Positions 28,332 through 37,780 of a stretch of 61,051 nt of DNA are shown piece after piece. Positions within the stretch are counted from its first letter, which is position 1. Each line of letters starts with the position of its first letter. Source of the DNA: a bacterium (lineage in GTDB: Bacteria > Methylomirabilota > Methylomirabilia > Methylomirabilales > 2-02-FULL-66-22); contig JAKPQH010000101.1 in the NCBI GenBank assembly GCA_029580855.1, positions 1 through 61,051 of the forward strand. The letters run 5' to 3'. Under the pieces are notes generated by a model. The model worked only from the letters and a program-made list of their open reading frames with translations. It was not told the DNA's origin and ran no database searches. A program made the position numbers and the translations under genes.

Positions 28332-29699
28332 ATGCAGATGGCAACGAAAGGGACGGCGTCGGCGAATGTGCATGAAGTCTGGGACGAGGCTCTGGCTATC
28401 ATTCGGAGCCGGATCAGTCGGCAGAGCTTCGAGGCCTGGTTCCGGCCGCTGACGCTCGGGGCGGTCGAGGAGAATCGCGTCCAGATCCTACTCCCCAACC
28501 GGTTCTTCAAGGAATGGTTCGAGGAGCACTACCTGGGGCTGCTGCGCTCGGCGCTGGAGGATCTCTTGTTCAGCAAGGTGGACATCCTCCTGGTGCTGCC
28601 CGACAAGGACGCCGGCCCCGCCGGCCTGGGGCAGGACGAGCCGACCGAGCGCCGCGCTCCCCGTCGACCTCGCGACGCCGGGGCCCAGCTCAACCCCAAG
28701 TATACTTTCGATTCGTTTGTCGTCGGGACGAGCAACCAGTTCGCACACGCGGCCTGCATGGCGGTGGGCGAGCAGCTAGCCAAGACGTACAACCCGCTCT
28801 TCATCTACGGCGGCGTGGGTCTGGGCAAGACCCACCTCCTCCACGCCATCGGTCACCACGCCCGGCAGCGTGACCCGCGCATTCGCGTCTCGTACGTGTC
28901 GTCGGAGAAGTTCACCAACGACCTCATCAACGCCATTCGATTCGACGCCACCGTCGAGTTTCGCAATCGCTACCGGAGCCTGGACCTGCTCCTGATCGAC
29001 GATATCCAGTTCATCGCCGGCAAGGAGCGCACGCAGGAAGAGTTCTTCCACACGTTCAACGACCTGTACGATTCGTCCAAACAGATCGTCATCAGCTCGG
29101 ACCGGGTGCCACGCGAGATCCCCACCTTGGAGGAGCGCCTCCGCTCCCGTTTCGAGTGGGGGCTCATCGCGGACATCCAGCCGCCGGACCTGGAGACCAA
29201 GGCCGCCATCCTCCGCAAGAAGGCGCAAGCGCAGGGCGTGCGACTGCCCGACGAGGTATCCCTGTTCATCGCCAAGCACGTCAAGTCCAGCATCCGGGAA
29301 CTGGAGGGCTCGCTGGTTCGCCTGGCCGCCCAAGCCTCCTTCACCCATCGCGACATCACCCTCGGGCTCGCCCAGGATGTGTTAAAGGATCTGAGCGCCG
29401 AGCAGCAGCGGCTACCGACCATCTCCTCCATCCAGAAAGCGGTGGCGGACTTTTTCGGCGTGCGCGTCGACGACCTGCGCTCGCGCGGGCGCAACAAGTC
29501 CATCGTGCTGCCCCGCCAGGTCGCCATGTACCTGTGCCGCGAGATCGTCAAGGCCTCCCTTCCCGACATCGGCGACGGCTTCGGCGGCAAGGATCACTCC
29601 ACCGTGATCCACGCCTGCGAGAAGGTCAGAAGGAAGATCGCCGGCGAGGAGGCATTCCGAAAGCAGGTGGACGAGCTGACGGTGCGCCTCACGCCCTAG
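28332..29699 (+). CDS. dnaA: chromosomal replication initiator DnaA
   Basis: 455 residues. N-terminal domain I (WDEALAIIRSRISRQSFEAWF), AAA domain with GGVGLGKTHLLHAIG and LLLIDDIQFIAG, and a C-terminal helix-turn-helix with DHSTVIHACEKV, which binds DnaA boxes. ATG 28332 has GGAGGG 6 nt upstream; GTG 28305 is in frame but lies inside a DnaA box and lacks a ribosome site. Unlike the usual dnaA-dnaN order, the next gene is convergent and belongs to the tol operon. Confidence 0.98.
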   Translation: MQMATKGTASANVHEVWDEALAIIRSRISRQSFEAWFRPLTLGAVEENRVQILLPNRFFKEWFEEHYLGLLRSALEDLLFSKVDILLVLPDKDAGPAGLGQDEPTERRAPRRPRDAGAQLNPKYTFDSFVVGTSNQFAHAACMAVGEQLAKTYNPLFIYGGVGLGKTHLLHAIGHHARQRDPRIRVSYVSSEKFTNDLINAIRFDATVEFRNRYRSLDLLLIDDIQFIAGKERTQEEFFHTFNDLYDSSKQIVISSDRVPREIPTLEERLRSRFEWGLIADIQPPDLETKAAILRKKAQAQGVRLPDEVSLFIAKHVKSSIRELEGSLVRLAAQASFTHRDITLGLAQDVLKDLSAEQQRLPTISSIQKAVADFFGVRVDDLRSRGRNKSIVLPRQVAMYLCREIVKASLPDIGDGFGGKDHSTVIHACEKVRRKIAGEEAFRKQVDELTVRLTP

Positions 29700-29730
29700 A
29701 CGGGCCGATCCGTCCGGTGCCCGAACGTCA

Positions 29731-29758
29731 AACGGCGGCCCTTGGCGGGGCCGCCGTT
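29731..29758. terminator. terminator-like hairpin between dnaA and the tol operon
   Basis: An 11-bp perfect stem AACGGCGGCCC / GGGCCGCCGTT with a 6-nt loop lies between the converging dnaA and cpoB genes. No long T-run follows on either strand, so it may act on both or depend on other factors. Confidence 0.55.
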
Positions 29759-29784
29759 CCTGTTCACCATCCCGAATCGCCGCG

Positions 29785-30960
29785 CTACCGGCAGCGAATG
29801 TTCTTGTCGCGGGCGAGCCGCGCCTCGCGGGTCCGACCGTGCTTGCCCATCAGCTCGCAGAACGCCGCCGTGGCCTGCTTGGTGTCGCCCAAGAGCGTGT
29901 ACGCCTCTCCCTGCTTGAACAGGGCGCTGGGGACCTTCGGGCTGTCCCCGTGATCCCGGATGACTACGTCGAACTCCTCGATCGCCTGCTTGTAGTCCTT
30001 CTGGCTGAAGTAGCATTCCGCCAGCCAGTATTGGGCGTTGGGAACCAAGCTCGTCCTCGGGTACGTCTGCAGATAGCTTCGGAACCCCGTGATGGCCAGG
30101 TCGTAATCGCCCTTGGTGTAATCGCTCAAGGCCGTCTTGTACAGATCCTCGGGCGGCAGCACGGCCAGGGTCCGGGTCGGCGCGGGGGCCGGCGCGGGCG
30201 CCGCCGGTGCCGCCGGAGCCGGTGCCGTCGGCGCGGGCGCCGCCGTGGCAGGCATCGGCGTTTGGACGACCGGAGGGGCGGCGGGGGCCTGCGGTGCCGC
30301 CGGGAAGGGCTGCGCCGGCGGCGGGAATGCTACCGGAGCCTGTCCCGGCGCGGGTCCGACCGCCGTCCCGGGCGCCTGCGGGGCCGGTGCCCCGGGAGCC
30401 GCCTGGAGCGGCACCCACGGCGCCACCGCGGGCGCCTGCGCCCGCGCCTGCTCCAGCACCTGGACGCGCTGCGCCATGGCCTTCACCTGCTGGTCCAGGG
30501 CCTTCACCTGCTGGTCCGTGGTTTTCAGCTGCTGGTCCAAGGGTTCCAGCCGTTGGCCGGCTTGCCGCGCCCGCTGGTCCACCTCGTCCATCCGGGTCTG
30601 GATGTCGCGCAAGACCGAGGCGTTCTCCTCCAGCTTTCCCTGGACAAACCGCGTCTCGGTCGTCATCTCCTCGACCCGCTGATTCAGCGCGACGCGCGAC
30701 CCCTCGCTCTCCTTCATCGAGGACTCCACGCGGCCGCGCATCTCCGCCTCCACCTTTTGCAGGCGCTCCTCGGTGAATTGCCGCGCGCTCTGGTTGGCCC
30801 TGTTGATCGTGGCAACCTCGTTCCGGAGCGCCGCCATGTCGCGGCGCACCGCGAGCACGTCATCGTTCATGGCACAGCCACCGGCCAGCGCCGCCGCACC
30901 CAGACCCAGCACCGCCCACCACGCCATCCGCCGCCCTGCCCCCCTGGTGTCTACTCGCAC
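29785..30960 (-). CDS. cpoB: cell division coordinator CpoB (YbgF-like), lipoprotein
   Basis: 391 residues. Signal with lipobox LAGGC predicts a lipoprotein, which is unusual as many CpoB are soluble periplasmic. A coiled coil (about 50-170, including DQQVKALDQQVKAMAQ) precedes a long Pro/Ala linker (about 175-260) and a C-terminal TPR domain (about 270-390, YWLAECYFSQKDYKQAIEEF). CpoB links Tol to peptidoglycan synthesis at division. GTG 30960 has GGGGGTG nearby; ATG 30927 is an alternative. It is the last gene of the tol operon. Confidence 0.88.
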   Translation of the reverse strand: MRVDTRGAGRRMAWWAVLGLGAAALAGGCAMNDDVLAVRRDMAALRNEVATINRANQSARQFTEERLQKVEAEMRGRVESSMKESEGSRVALNQRVEEMTTETRFVQGKLEENASVLRDIQTRMDEVDQRARQAGQRLEPLDQQLKTTDQQVKALDQQVKAMAQRVQVLEQARAQAPAVAPWVPLQAAPGAPAPQAPGTAVGPAPGQAPVAFPPPAQPFPAAPQAPAAPPVVQTPMPATAAPAPTAPAPAAPAAPAPAPAPTRTLAVLPPEDLYKTALSDYTKGDYDLAITGFRSYLQTYPRTSLVPNAQYWLAECYFSQKDYKQAIEEFDVVIRDHGDSPKVPSALFKQGEAYTLLGDTKQATAAFCELMGKHGRTREARLARDKNIRCR

Positions 30961-31074
30961 GTTGTCACCCCCGCGCCGTCTCCACGGATGCGCCACGCGC
31001 GCCACCCGGGAGAAGTCCATCGACAGCCTTCCGTATCGTACAGTGGCCCAGCCGCGCCGCCGGTGCGGCTGGGC

Positions 31075-32379
31075 TCACGGCGACCAATCGGGTAGGTAGT
31101 TCTCGCGACCGTTGGTGGTCAACCGCTTCTGGTCCGAGCCGTCCGCGTGCATCACGAACACCTCCCGCTGGCCGGTCCGCGCGGACGTAAACACGATGTG
31201 CCGCCCGTCGGGAGACCACGCCGGCTCCTCATTCCTCCCCGCGGATGTCAGCTGCTGCAGACCGGACCCGTCGGGGTTCATGAGGCAGATCTGGTAACCG
31301 GCGGTCTGGCACATGTAGACGATCTTCTCTCCGCGCGGAGACCAGCGCGGCGAGGCGTTGTAGCTCCCCTGAAAGGTCAGGCGCCGAAGGTTGGAGCCGT
31401 CGGCGTCGATGGCGTAGATCTGCGGCGTGCCCCCGCGGTCGGAGTTGAACACGATCTGGCGGCCGTTGGGGGAGAACGACGGGGACACCGAGATGGCCGG
31501 CCCCGTCGTGAGCGGCTTCGGCGCGCCCCCGCTCTTCGACACCAGAAACAGGTTGGTCCCGCCGCCCGCGCTCATGGCAAAGGTCAGCCACTGTCCGTCG
31601 GGGGACCAGGCCGGCGTCGCGTTCAGCCCGGGCTTCGCCGAAAGCACATCCCGCCGGCCGCTGTCAAAGTTGAGCACGAACAGGTCCGGATTCCCGTTCC
31701 GGTAGGAGGTGTAGGCGATCTGCCGGCCGTCGGGCGACCAGCGCGGCGACAGGTTGATGGACTGGTTCCCGGTGAGCGGCGACGGATTGGCGCCGTCGTA
31801 ATCCATGACGAAAACCTCTTTCGCCGTGCGGCTGACCCCCGAGACGAAGGCGATGCGCGTCTGGGCCACCCCCTTTTCGCCGGTGAGGTTGAACAGAATA
31901 TCGTCGGCGAAACGGTGCACGATCAGGCGGTAGAACTTGGGATCCCCGACATACCGCTTGCCAAAAACCATGTTGCCGGTCGCGGCGTCGAAGAGGCGAC
32001 CCTCCAGCACCACCTCCCGCCCGCGGCTGGAAACATACCCGACCGCCAGGTGCTGAATTTTCAGCGCGGCGAGTCCGGGAAGCGCCACGCGCTCCTGATC
32101 CGGCTGGACCGTGGCGGGATCGAACGGCAGGATGCCCCCTTCCATGACGTCAAACACCGTCGTGAACTTGAGATCGCTGGCCAGCACCGAGGCGCCGAGC
32201 TTCCCGAAATCCTCGCCGGCCACGGAAAACGGCGCAAACCCGCCGACGGCGATGGTGAACTTCTGCGCGATGCGCTCGCGCAGTTCGCGCTCGATCACCT
32301 GCCCGGGGGCCGCGCCGGCCACCACCGACACGATGGCCAGGACCGCTCCGACGCCGACCCACCAAGATCGTCGCATCAT
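31075..32379 (-). CDS. tolB: Tol-Pal system protein TolB
   Basis: 434 residues. A signal peptide (WWVGVGAVLAIVSVVAGAAPG), an N-terminal TolB_N domain (FTIAVGGFAPF) and six PD40/WD40-like blades marked by WSPDGRQIAYTS, WSPDGQWLTF, FSPNGRQIVFNS, WSPRGEKIVY and WSPDGRHIVFTS. It is a periplasmic beta-propeller that couples TolA to Pal. ATG 32379 overlaps the tolA stop as ATGA. No pal gene follows; cpoB comes next. Confidence 0.95.
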   Translation of the reverse strand: MMRRSWWVGVGAVLAIVSVVAGAAPGQVIERELRERIAQKFTIAVGGFAPFSVAGEDFGKLGASVLASDLKFTTVFDVMEGGILPFDPATVQPDQERVALPGLAALKIQHLAVGYVSSRGREVVLEGRLFDAATGNMVFGKRYVGDPKFYRLIVHRFADDILFNLTGEKGVAQTRIAFVSGVSRTAKEVFVMDYDGANPSPLTGNQSINLSPRWSPDGRQIAYTSYRNGNPDLFVLNFDSGRRDVLSAKPGLNATPAWSPDGQWLTFAMSAGGGTNLFLVSKSGGAPKPLTTGPAISVSPSFSPNGRQIVFNSDRGGTPQIYAIDADGSNLRRLTFQGSYNASPRWSPRGEKIVYMCQTAGYQICLMNPDGSGLQQLTSAGRNEEPAWSPDGRHIVFTSARTGQREVFVMHADGSDQKRLTTNGRENYLPDWSP

Positions 32380-33260
32380 CCTCGCTCCATCACAAAAGTG
32401 TACCGCAGATCCAGATACGGCTCGATCAACAGGTTGGGAAAAGGCGGCAAGGGGATGCTCTGGCGAATGGCGCGCAAGGCCGCGTTGTCCAGCCCTGCGT
32501 CTCCCGAGCCGCTCTCCAACTCCACGTTCCGGACGTTTCCCGAGCGCAAGACCCGGAAACGGACGATGACCACGCTTTCCCCCGTACCTCCCGTCGCCAC
32601 CGGGTTCCAGTTGGTGCCGATCTTGGAGTCGACCAGGCCGAGGTAGTACCCGAGGGACGACCCGCCTGTCCCGTCGCCGCGCTCTCCGCCGGCCAGCTCC
32701 ACCCCGCTGGCTTTCGCCGGACCCGCCTCCGCCGCTCCCGTCGTCGGCGCGGCGGGCCCGGCGGGAGCCGCCGGAGGGGGCTGGGCCGCGACGCGGGCGG
32801 GCGGGGTCGGGGCCTCTACGCGCGGCCGCGGCCTGGCGTCCACCGGTGCCGGCCGCAGCGTCTCTTTCCCCGCGACGGACGGAGGCCGAAGGGAAGGCTC
32901 GACCTCCGCCGGTGTTTTCCGGGCCGTTCGTTTCCCCGGAAGCGTCAACTCCTCGTCGGACGCAGCGGGCGGGGGCGGAGGCGCAGCCCCCGGCGCCGCA
33001 ACGGGCGGGGCCGGGCGCGGGGTCAGGGCCACCGGTGCCTTTGCGGGAGCTGCGGCCGCGGGCCGGCCGCCCGGCGTGGTCGAGACCAGGTCCACCGTGT
33101 AGCTGACCGGCACGTGCACGTACGTGCCGAGCCGAAACCGGGGCATCAGGATGACCACGGCCATCAGCAGGCCATGGAGGACGATGGACAGCGCGAGCGT
33201 CAGCCATAGCTCCTTGGGGCGAGGACCGGCAACCGTCATCCGGTCGGCCAAGGCCGCCAT
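32376..33260 (-). CDS. tolA: TolA/TonB-type energy-transducing protein
   Basis: 294 residues. A single N-terminal membrane anchor (TLALSIVLHGLLMAVVILM), a Pro/Ala-rich periplasmic linker (about 60-190), and a C-terminal TonB/TolA domain (205-290: VIVRFRVLRSGNVRNVELESGSG). Position between tolR and tolB identifies it as the functional TolA even though the C-terminal domain is of TonB type. It spans the periplasm and transmits proton-motive energy from TolQR. Confidence 0.87.
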   Translation of the reverse strand: MAALADRMTVAGPRPKELWLTLALSIVLHGLLMAVVILMPRFRLGTYVHVPVSYTVDLVSTTPGGRPAAAAPAKAPVALTPRPAPPVAAPGAAPPPPPAASDEELTLPGKRTARKTPAEVEPSLRPPSVAGKETLRPAPVDARPRPRVEAPTPPARVAAQPPPAAPAGPAAPTTGAAEAGPAKASGVELAGGERGDGTGGSSLGYYLGLVDSKIGTNWNPVATGGTGESVVIVRFRVLRSGNVRNVELESGSGDAGLDNAALRAIRQSIPLPPFPNLLIEPYLDLRYTFVMERG

Positions 33261-33267
33261 GACTCCG

Positions 33268-33702
33268 TCACCGCCCGACCGGACCGATCGGTTCGGTGAC
33301 CATGCCGACGCGATCGATCCCCGCCTTCTTGATCACGTCCATCACTTTCATGACGGTTCCGTACGCGACGGCCTCGTCGGCCTTCAGGAAGACCGCCGCC
33401 TTGGGGTTTCGCTTCACCATGCCCGTCAAAACTTTCGAGAGCCGATCCAGACTGATGGGCTGATTCTCCAGGTACACCCCGCGATCGCGTGTGACGGCCA
33501 GGACGATCCGCTCCTCCGGTCGCGAGGTGCGCGTCTCCGTCTTGGGCACGCGGACGTCGATACCGCCGAGCATCATCGGCGCCGTGATGAGGAAGATGAC
33601 CAGCAAAACCAGCACCACGTCCACGAACGGTATGATGTTGATCTCCGCCAGGGCGGGGCCGAGGCGGGTCTCCCCCCCGATGTCCGCAGACTTGGGTGCC
33701 AC
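33268..33702 (-). CDS. tolR: biopolymer transport protein TolR (ExbD family)
   Basis: 144 residues. One membrane helix (IIPFVDVVLVLLVIFLITAPMM) containing the conserved Asp needed for proton passage, then a periplasmic domain. The start is GTG 33702 (VAPKSADIG) with GAGGAGGGG just upstream. It lies between tolQ and tolA and forms the proton-driven motor with TolQ. Confidence 0.94.
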   Translation of the reverse strand: MAPKSADIGGETRLGPALAEINIIPFVDVVLVLLVIFLITAPMMLGGIDVRVPKTETRTSRPEERIVLAVTRDRGVYLENQPISLDRLSKVLTGMVKRNPKAAVFLKADEAVAYGTVMKVMDVIKKAGIDRVGMVTEPIGPVGR

Positions 33703-33738
33703 TGCCCCTCCTCACTGCGCCGGGAGCTTTGGCGTCCG

Positions 33739-34455
33739 CTAGCCTCGACCGGCGCGGTGAACGATCCGCTCCGCCGTCCCGAGAAATTCGAGTCCGAACA
33801 AGTCCATTCGCGTTGCGGCGCTCTTGATCCGGTTGAGGAAATAATTGTACGCGATGACCCCGGGTATGGCCACGGCTAACCCGGCCGCCGTGGTGATGAG
33901 GGCCTCGGCGATGCCCGGGGCGACCGCCCCAAGGTTGGCGGATCCCGTCATCCCGATGCTGTGAAAGGCGTCCATGATGCCCCAGACCGTTCCGAACAGG
34001 CCGATAAACGGCGTGATGTTCCCCGTGGTGGCCAGGAAGATCAGGGATCGCTCCAAGCCGGAGACCTCGCGCAGGCTGGCGTGGCGGAGGGTCCGCGAGA
34101 TGCGGGTCAACAACTCGTCGGGCGGAAGCTCCATCGGTTTCGCCGCCGGCTCGGCGCCGGGCTGCCCGCCCGCACCAGGATTGCCCTTCAGCATGTAGCT
34201 CAGCTCTCTGTACCCTTCGCGGAAGAGTGCCGCCAGCGGACTCTGGGGGAGCCGGCGGGCGTCCTCATAGATCCCGGAAAGCTGCCTTCCCTCCCGAAAC
34301 AGCTTGAGGAAACGTTCGTCCTGCCGATCCGCGCGGCCCAACACGCGGAATTTCAGGAAAATGAGCGTCCACGAAACCAGCGAAAAGAAGAGGAGGACCG
34401 CCAAGACGCCCCTGGCGACGACGCCGGCCTGCAGGATCAGACTGAGCGCGTTCAT
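33739..34455 (-). CDS. tolQ: Tol-Pal system protein TolQ
   Basis: 238 residues. Three membrane helices, first at 13-33, with the MotA/TolQ/ExbB signature FIGLFGTVWGIMDAFHSIGMTG and the last helix GLAVAIPGVIAYNYFL. First gene of the tol operon, with a promoter at 34476-34505. Powers outer-membrane constriction at division together with TolR and TolA. Confidence 0.95.
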   Translation of the reverse strand: MNALSLILQAGVVARGVLAVLLFFSLVSWTLIFLKFRVLGRADRQDERFLKLFREGRQLSGIYEDARRLPQSPLAALFREGYRELSYMLKGNPGAGGQPGAEPAAKPMELPPDELLTRISRTLRHASLREVSGLERSLIFLATTGNITPFIGLFGTVWGIMDAFHSIGMTGSANLGAVAPGIAEALITTAAGLAVAIPGVIAYNYFLNRIKSAATRMDLFGLEFLGTAERIVHRAGRG

Positions 34456-34475
34456 GTGCGATTTCCCATCAGGTT

Positions 34476-34505
34476 TTTATAGCAAACGCATGAAACAAAC
34501 GTCAA
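34476..34505 (-). promoter_or_regulatory. promoter of the tol operon
   Basis: On the minus strand TTGACG (34505-34500), 18-bp spacer, TATAAA (34481-34476), in a locally AT-rich patch about 20 bp before the tolQ start. Confidence 0.7.
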
Positions 34506-34898
34506 GAAAAACCCTCGATATTTCTCATCCTCCCCGATCCCGTGGGCGCGCGGCGCATCGGCCCCGCCCACGGTGCGCCACCCGTGTGGCATGGCGCCGC
34601 GGCTCGACATCCGGCGGGTCCACGCGCTCCGGGCCTCATCTGTCCCTGGGACAGGCGCCGCGCAACAAGAGTTCCCCGCGACGGCATCCGGGGGGCCATC
34701 CGCTCTCCGCCCCGGCCTTCCAGGACGCACGGCCTCTCCGGTGGGCCTTCCCGGCGCCCGGCAGCGGCCGAGGATGCCTTGCCGTTTGAAGGTTCCTCTG
34801 TTAGGCTGGGCCACCTCGCGGCAACGACCGGCGGTTCCTGCGTTCGCCGCGGACCGTTGCCGGCCGGGGCGAACGCACCGCATTCCCGAGGACGCCAC
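34506..34898. other. 393-bp divergent gap between tolQ and bshC
   Basis: No gene seen. A 15-bp palindrome CTGTCCC-T-GGGACAG lies at 34640-34654. A weak promoter-like pair TTGCCG-16-TTAGGC precedes bshC near 34788-34815 but is not convincing. Confidence 0.4.
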
Positions 34899-36584
34899 AT
34901 GACTGTCTTGGACCTTCGCGACGTACCCGGTTTTTCGCCCCTGATCGTGGACTACGCGGATGACTTCGACCGCCTGTCCTCGTACTACGCCCGGAACCCG
35001 CGACTCGACGGCGAGTACGAAGCGCTGGCCGACCTGTGCGGCCGCCGCAACTATCGGCGGGCCGATCTGCGCGCCGTGCTCCTGGCCCAGCAGGCGGCCT
35101 GGGAGGCCCCTGCTGCGGTCCGGGCGAGGGTCGACGACCTCTGCCGTCCGGAAGGTCTGGCGGTCTGCACGGGCCAGCAAACAGGCCTCTTCGGCGGCCC
35201 GCTGTTCACCCTGTACAAGGCCTTGACCGCCGTGGCATGGGCCCATCGCCTTGAGCAGAACCTGCGACGACCGGTCGTGCCGCTGTTCTGGATGGCGTCC
35301 GAGGACCACGACATCCTCGAGGCGGACCACGTGGACCTGGCCGACCGCAGCGCGAACCTCGCGCAGATTCGCCACACGGCCTGGGAGTCGCCCGACGGGT
35401 TTATGCCGGCCAACCTGCAGCTCGGACCGGCGATCCGGGATACCCTGGACCGCCTGCGGGCTCTCCTGCCGGCGACCGAATTTTCTGACGCCGTCTGCGG
35501 CGCGCTGGCCAGCGCCTACGCCCCCGACCGGACGCTGGCCCGCGCATTCGCGCACTGGATGACGCATCTCCTGGGAGAGACCGGGTTGGTGCTGGTGGAC
35601 GCCGCGGATCCCGGCCTGAAGCGCATGGCGGCCGGCGTCTTCCGGCGTGAGCTGGAGGAGGCGCCCCGAACCTCCCGCGCCATCGTGGAGGTCAGCCAAT
35701 CCCTGCGCGCCTCCGGGTATCCGGCCCAGATCGAGGCGCGTCCCGACGGCGTGAACTGCTTTCTGCTGGAGCGGGGGCGCCGGCCGCTGGTGCGGGACGC
35801 CGCGGGTTTCCGGCTGCGGGACACCGGCGAGGTCCGTCCTGCCGCGTCCCTGTACCGGGCGGCGGAGGAATCCCCGGAGCGATTCAGCCCCAACGTGGCC
35901 CTCCGCCCCATCGTCCAGGACACGCTCTTCCCCACCCTGGCGTACGTGGCCGGGCCGGGCGAGCTGGCGTACTTCGCCCAGCTCCGGTCGGTGTACGCGG
36001 CCTTCGACATCCCCATGCCCGTCATCGTCCCCCGCGCCACCCTCAGCCTGCTCGAGCCACGCATCGCGCAGCTCCTGGCCCGTTTCCGGCTGGGGCTGCA
36101 CGATCTCACCGCGGAGCCGGGGCAGCTGGCCAGCCGCATTCTCCGCGACCAGCTCCCGCCGGACTTGGAGAATACCCTGGCCGCCGCGCGGCAGGGCGTG
36201 GACGAGATCTTTGGCCGGGTCGGGGCCGCCGTGGCGGCGCTCGACCCCACGCTCAAGGCCACCGCCGGCCAGACCGCCGGACATATCAAGGGCCACTTGG
36301 ACCAGCTGGCGAAAAAGGCGGTGCAGGCGCTGAAGCGCCGCGAGGCCGACACGACGCAGCAGCTCCAGCGGCTCCGCGGCGCGCTCATGCCCGGCGGCAA
36401 GCTGCAGGAACGTGTCTACCCCGCCCTTCCCTATCTCGTGAAATACGGTTTCGAGTTCGTCGGAACCCTGCGCGAGCGGATCACCGGTCCCGGCTGGACG
36501 CACCAGCTGGCGTCCATCCCGAGCGGCCCCCGGACCGGGTGCGAGTCGTGCGCGACGGCGGGGCGATCGGAGTCCTCCCCATGA
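34899..36584 (+). CDS. bshC: bacillithiol synthase BshC (cysteine-adding step)
   Basis: 561 residues. The characteristic VCTGQQTGLFGGPLFTLYKALTA, PLFWMASEDHDILEADHV and AYVAGPGELAYFAQL motifs identify BshC, which adds cysteine to glucosaminyl-malate in bacillithiol synthesis. A C-terminal coiled coil (GHLDQLAKKAVQALKRRE) is typical. ATG 34899 is the family start; GAGGA lies 8 nt upstream. It overlaps bshA by 4 bp (ATGA). The deacetylase BshB is not in the window. The C-terminal 20 residues are non-conserved. Confidence 0.92.
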   Translation: MTVLDLRDVPGFSPLIVDYADDFDRLSSYYARNPRLDGEYEALADLCGRRNYRRADLRAVLLAQQAAWEAPAAVRARVDDLCRPEGLAVCTGQQTGLFGGPLFTLYKALTAVAWAHRLEQNLRRPVVPLFWMASEDHDILEADHVDLADRSANLAQIRHTAWESPDGFMPANLQLGPAIRDTLDRLRALLPATEFSDAVCGALASAYAPDRTLARAFAHWMTHLLGETGLVLVDAADPGLKRMAAGVFRRELEEAPRTSRAIVEVSQSLRASGYPAQIEARPDGVNCFLLERGRRPLVRDAAGFRLRDTGEVRPAASLYRAAEESPERFSPNVALRPIVQDTLFPTLAYVAGPGELAYFAQLRSVYAAFDIPMPVIVPRATLSLLEPRIAQLLARFRLGLHDLTAEPGQLASRILRDQLPPDLENTLAAARQGVDEIFGRVGAAVAALDPTLKATAGQTAGHIKGHLDQLAKKAVQALKRREADTTQQLQRLRGALMPGGKLQERVYPALPYLVKYGFEFVGTLRERITGPGWTHQLASIPSGPRTGCESCATAGRSESSP

Positions 36585-37702
36585 AGATCGGCGTCACCTG
36601 CTATCCGACCTACGGGGGCAGCGGCGTCGTGGCCACCGAGCTCGGCAAGGCCATGGCGCAGCGGGGTCACCAAATCCACTTCATCAGCTACGCGCTGCCG
36701 TTTCGCCTCCAGCACTACGACGAGCGGATCTTCTTCCACGAGGTGGAGATGGTGAGCTATCCCCTCCTGGAGCACTCGACGTACGCCATCGCGCTGGCGG
36801 CCAAGATGTCCGAGGTGGGCACCCAGGTCGGCCTGGACCTCTTCCACGTCCACTACGCCATTCCCCACGCGGTCTCGGCGTTCCTGGCGCGCTCCATCCT
36901 GGGACCGCACGGGCCCCGCATCGTGACCACGCTGCACGGAACGGACATCACCCTCGTCGGGAACGACCGTTCGCTGTTCCCCATGACGCGGTTCGCGCTT
37001 GAGCAGTCCGACGGCGTCACCTGCGTGTCCCACTATCTGCTGGACAAGACCCGCCAGGTGTTCGCCCTGGACCGTCCCATGACGGTCATCCCCAACTTCG
37101 TGGACACGCGACGCTTCAGCCCCACCCCGCGCGCGACCCTGCGCGAGCACCTGGCCCCTCGGGGCGAGCGCATCCTCGTCCATCTCTCGAATTTCCGCCC
37201 CGTCAAACGCGTCCCCGACGCGGTGCGCGTGTTCGCCACGGTCCGCGCCGCGCTCCCGGCGCGGCTGCTGCTCATCGGGGACGGCCAGGATCGGCCCGAG
37301 GCCATGCACCTCGCCGCGACGCTCGACCTCACGCGGGACGTCATCTTCCTGGGGAAGCAGGACGATGTGGAGAGCCTCTTGGCCGTGGCGGACGTCCTCC
37401 TGCTTCCGAGCGCCGACGAGGCCTTCGGCCTGGCGGCACTGGAAGGCATGAGCTGCGGCGTGCCGGTGGTCGCCACGGCGGTGGGCGGCGTCCCCGAGGT
37501 CGTGCAGGACGGGAAGAGCGGCTTCACGCTCCCGGTCGGCGACGTGGAGGGGATGGCGCGGGCGGTCCTGACGCTTCTCACCGACGAACCGCGGCGTGCC
37601 GAATTCGCCGCGGCCGCACGGCGCCGGGCCCTCGAGCACTTCGACACCTCCCACATCGTCCCGCGGTACGAGGCCTACTACCGCGAGGTGCTGGGCCGCT
37701 GA
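36581..37702 (+). CDS. bshA: N-acetyl-alpha-D-glucosaminyl L-malate synthase BshA
   Basis: 373 residues. GT4 glycosyltransferase with KIGVTCYPTYGGSGVVATELG at the N-terminus, DLFHVHYAIPHAVSA and the C-terminal GT4 motif PSADEAFGLAALEGMSCG. The YPTYGGSG pattern is specific for BshA, which joins UDP-GlcNAc to L-malate in the first step of bacillithiol synthesis. ATG 36581 overlaps the bshC stop. Confidence 0.94.
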   Translation: MKIGVTCYPTYGGSGVVATELGKAMAQRGHQIHFISYALPFRLQHYDERIFFHEVEMVSYPLLEHSTYAIALAAKMSEVGTQVGLDLFHVHYAIPHAVSAFLARSILGPHGPRIVTTLHGTDITLVGNDRSLFPMTRFALEQSDGVTCVSHYLLDKTRQVFALDRPMTVIPNFVDTRRFSPTPRATLREHLAPRGERILVHLSNFRPVKRVPDAVRVFATVRAALPARLLLIGDGQDRPEAMHLAATLDLTRDVIFLGKQDDVESLLAVADVLLLPSADEAFGLAALEGMSCGVPVVATAVGGVPEVVQDGKSGFTLPVGDVEGMARAVLTLLTDEPRRAEFAAAARRRALEHFDTSHIVPRYEAYYREVLGR

Positions 37703-37780
37703 CCCTGCCCGCCGGGGAGAGCCGATCGCGACCGCGGCCCCCGCCTCTCCGCTGTCGGTTTTCGCTGCCACCGGCGTCGC

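Noticed and set aside
34640..34654. Palindrome CTGTCCC-T-GGGACAG as an operator
   Set aside because: Single occurrence, far from the promoters seen, no regulator nearby.
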